NCBI GenBank assembly: GCA_038236905.1
Contig: JBBRZG010000161.1
Location: 1-7,746, forward strand
Source: UKL13-2 sp038236905
GTDB taxonomy: Bacteria > Pseudomonadota > Gammaproteobacteria > Burkholderiales > Usitatibacteraceae
Direction of reading: 5' to 3'
DNA length: 7,746 nucleotides
Positions 5,893 to 7,746 of the stretch are shown piece after piece. Within the stretch, counting starts at the first letter, position 1, and each line of letters opens with the position of its first letter. The notes under the pieces were generated by a model, which was given only the letters and a program-made list of their open reading frames with translations, had not been told where the DNA came from and ran no database searches. Made by a program: the position numbers and the translations under genes.

Positions 5893-7746
5893 ATGGCGGA
5901 ACACCCCCAATTTCTTGGAAACTACACGATCAATCGCGTGATCGGCAGCGGTGCCATGGGTGTCGTTTACAAAGGCTTTGACAATCGACTGCGCAGGCCG
6001 GTCGCGATTAAGACAATTCGTAAGGCCGAGTTTGGCGATTGGTCCGCAGAAGAGTGTTCAGCCCGATTCTTGCGCGAGGCACGGGCAGTTGCACTTTGTA
6101 ACCATCCCAATATCGTTCAGGTTTACGATTTCGGGGAAGAACGGGACATCTCCTTCATCGTGATGGAGTTTGTAGATGGCGGCAAGGATTTAAAGGCTTA
6201 CATCAAAGAGCACGGTCGCCTTGAATTGACCGAAGCCGTGCGAATAATTGCCGAGCTTTTCGATGCGCTCGATGTGGCGCACGAGGCCGGCGTGGTTCAC
6301 CGGGATATCAAGCCTGCCAACGTAATGTTGGACACCCGAAAACGCGCCAAGCTCACGGATTTCGGCGTGGCGCGACTGGTGGACAATGAGCGTACGCGCC
6401 TTGATCGTACGCAAGCCGGAACCATGGTTGGTACGCCGGCGTATATGTCACCTGAGCAAGTCTTGGGACATCACATTGACCATCGCACCGATATTTTTTC
6501 AGCTGGAGTCGTACTCTACGAGTGCCTGACCGGAACCAAGCCATTTGAAGGTGGATCGTTTACGCTGGCAAAGAAAATTATTGAATCAGAACCTCCCCCG
6601 CCGTCATCTGTGGAGCATTCTATTTCCCCTGAACTAGACAAATTCACGGCGCGTGCCATGTCGAAGGATCCCCGGCAGCGCTTTTCGACCGCGCGCGAGG
6701 CCGCTGAAGCTCTCAGACGCGTGCTCGACAGCAACGTCAGTCCGGCGTTCGACAACGACAAAACTTTGTTGATGCCAGAGCCGCTGAATCTCGGCCGAGT
6801 GCCTCCCTCACCCAAGGCCGACGAAACGTATCGCGTTTCAACGAAGCCGAGGCAGGTTGAACCCGCTGCAATGCAGACAGATCTGGAGTTTTGGCGCTCA
6901 ATCAAAGACAGTGACGATGCCCTCGACATGGAGCTGTACGTCGAAAAATTTCCGACGGGGATATACGTCGATCTCGCCAGACGCAAGATCGGTAAGCTGC
7001 GTCGCGGTTCATCGATTTCTACGGATGAAGACACGGGTGTTCGTGACCGCCAATTCGATGAGGAATTCTGGCGCTCAATCAAAGAAAGCGATGACCCCGA
7101 CGACATGGAGTTGTATGTCGAGAAATTCCCGCAGGGAATCTTCGTGGATCTTGCATTGCGCAAGATAGCAAAATTGCGACGCGGTATTCGGGGTTTGAGT
7201 GACGATAGTGGGACACACGCCGACTTTAACAAGACTAGTGCTGCACAGCGACAAGTGGAAGCCAGGCGCGACGCCGAATGGCGTATACAACGTGATGCCG
7301 CCGAGAGGGCCGAGCGAGAACGCGCACGACGTGAGGCTGAGGAAGAAGCGAAACGTGTTGCAGTCGCACAAGCCGAGCGGGAACGAATGCTGCGGCAGGC
7401 CCAAGAACAAGCGAGCATAGCCGCAGCCGCCAAGGCCAAGCGCGAGGCGGAAGAGCGGGTGCGACTTGAGGCTGAGGAAGAAGCGAAACGTGTTGCAGCA
7501 GCACAAGCCGAGCGGGAACGACTGCAGCTTCAGGCGCAAGAACAAGCAAGCATAGCGGCAGCCGCCAAAGCCAAGCGCGAGGCGGACGAGCTGGCGCGAC
7601 GTGAGGCTTTGGAAGAAGCGAGACGCGTTGCAGCAGCACAAGCCGAACGGGAACGACTGCAGCTTCAGGCGCAAGAACAAGCAAGCATAGCGGCAGCCGC
7701 CAAAGCCAAGCGCGAGGCGGACGAGCTGGCGCGACGTGAGGCTTTG
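5893..7746 (+). CDS. Ser/Thr protein kinase with FWxSIK repeats and coiled coil (3' end outside window)
   Basis: This is a Hanks-type (PknB-like) kinase; 618 codons are visible and no stop is reached. The kinase domain (~11-270) is complete: glycine loop GSGAMGVVY (18-26), ATP lysine Lys40 (VAIK), Glu62 in the C-helix, catalytic loop HRDIKPAN (136-143), DFG at 156-158, and activation segment GTPAYMSPEQ (180-189) with threonines at 173, 177 and 181. It should therefore be active. A Pro-rich linker follows, then two repeats (330-372 and 389-431) of the type FWxSIKxSxDxxDxExYxxxFPxG, known beside caspase-like and signalling domains. From ~450 on the chain is an Ala/Glu/Arg/Gln-rich predicted coiled coil built of 45-residue repeats. 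No membrane helix is seen so far. The start ATG 5893 follows an in-frame TGA (5884-5886); no clear Shine-Dalgarno is present. The upstream neighbour is an FHA-adenylate cyclase, a candidate reader of its phosphorylation. Confidence 0.93.
   Translation, partial: MAEHPQFLGNYTINRVIGSGAMGVVYKGFDNRLRRPVAIKTIRKAEFGDWSAEECSARFLREARAVALCNHPNIVQVYDFGEERDISFIVMEFVDGGKDLKAYIKEHGRLELTEAVRIIAELFDALDVAHEAGVVHRDIKPANVMLDTRKRAKLTDFGVARLVDNERTRLDRTQAGTMVGTPAYMSPEQVLGHHIDHRTDIFSAGVVLYECLTGTKPFEGGSFTLAKKIIESEPPPPSSVEHSISPELDKFTARAMSKDPRQRFSTAREAAEALRRVLDSNVSPAFDNDKTLLMPEPLNLGRVPPSPKADETYRVSTKPRQVEPAAMQTDLEFWRSIKDSDDALDMELYVEKFPTGIYVDLARRKIGKLRRGSSISTDEDTGVRDRQFDEEFWRSIKESDDPDDMELYVEKFPQGIFVDLALRKIAKLRRGIRGLSDDSGTHADFNKTSAAQRQVEARRDAEWRIQRDAAERAERERARREAEEEAKRVAVAQAERERMLRQAQEQASIAAAAKAKREAEERVRLEAEEEAKRVAAAQAERERLQLQAQEQASIAAAAKAKREADELARREALEEARRVAAAQAERERLQLQAQEQASIAAAAKAKREADELARREAL
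6880..7185 (+). repeat. Two FWRSIK-type repeats inside the kinase
   Basis: Codons 330-372 (6880-7008) and 389-431 (7057-7185) encode two 43-residue copies that match at 35 positions. Both read FWRSIK, then SDD, then DMELYVEKFP, then VDLA, then KLRRG. The copies start 177 bases apart. Similar units (FWxSIKxSxxPxDFExYLxxFPxGxF) recur in bacterial caspase-like and signalling proteins and are probably helical protein-binding modules; their ligand is not known to me. Confidence 0.85.
7333..7746 (+). repeat. 135-bp tandem repeat array encoding the kinase coiled coil
   Basis: Three full in-frame copies lie at 7333-7467, 7468-7602 and 7603-7737, with a fourth beginning at 7738 and cut by the window end. 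By direct count copies 2 and 3 differ at 5 of 135 bases, and copies 1 and 2 at 14. Each copy codes for 45 residues beginning EAEEEAKRVA or EALEEARRVA, continuing AQAERER and QEQASIAAAAKAKREA. The array keeps the frame, so copy number can change without breaking the gene. Confidence 0.95.

Noticed and set aside
6516..7439. 307-codon minus-strand open frame
   Set aside because: It is Ser/Arg-rich antisense of the kinase, whose plus-strand frame has unmistakable conserved motifs across the same bases.
7075..7684. Two long minus-strand open frames (149 and 201 codons) opposite the kinase tail
   Set aside because: They are antisense shadows of the 135-bp repeats: a repeat free of stops in one antisense frame stays open however often it is copied. 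Their translations are Leu/Arg/Pro/Cys-rich repeats with no domain.

Overview
The window looks like chromosomal DNA of a Gram-negative bacterium, most likely a proteobacterium and plausibly a betaproteobacterium. This rests on the mid-range GC content, a Sec signal peptide ending in a classic AMA motif, a diguanylate cyclase, and an MFS / c-di-GMP / cAMP / Ser-Thr kinase gene mix. The taxonomic call is an impression, not a proof. There is no rRNA, tRNA, CRISPR array, insertion sequence or phage gene that I can support.

Layout from left to right: the 3' end of an MFS transporter gene (+, 2-499); a convergent spacer with a cluster of short inverted repeats (500-873); a diguanylate cyclase on the minus strand (874-1887, possibly starting as far out as 2133); a long divergent spacer (1888-2553); a secreted vanadium-dependent haloperoxidase of the chloroperoxidase type (+, 2554-3984) closed by a strong intrinsic terminator (4023-4051); a spacer with no convincing gene (to 4524); a class III adenylate cyclase fused to an FHA domain (+, 4525-5409); another gene-poor spacer (5410-5892); and a Ser/Thr protein kinase (+, from 5893) whose frame is still open at the window end. 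Because it has no stop here, the kinase is easy to miss. Its C-terminal half carries two FWxSIK-type repeats and then a tandem array of 135-bp coiled-coil repeats.

How the genes may work together: the cyclase-FHA protein and the kinase are the only pair with an obvious functional link. FHA domains bind phosphothreonine peptides and the neighbouring kinase can make such a ligand, so a kinase-to-cAMP signalling module is a reasonable hypothesis. The diguanylate cyclase makes a different second messenger and is transcribed away from everything else. The haloperoxidase appears to be a stand-alone, monocistronic periplasmic or secreted enzyme. About a quarter of the window is spacer, high for a bacterial chromosome. 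I see no clearly new biological system. The most distinctive items are the kinase repeat array, the FHA-cyclase/kinase pair and the structured spacer after the MFS gene.
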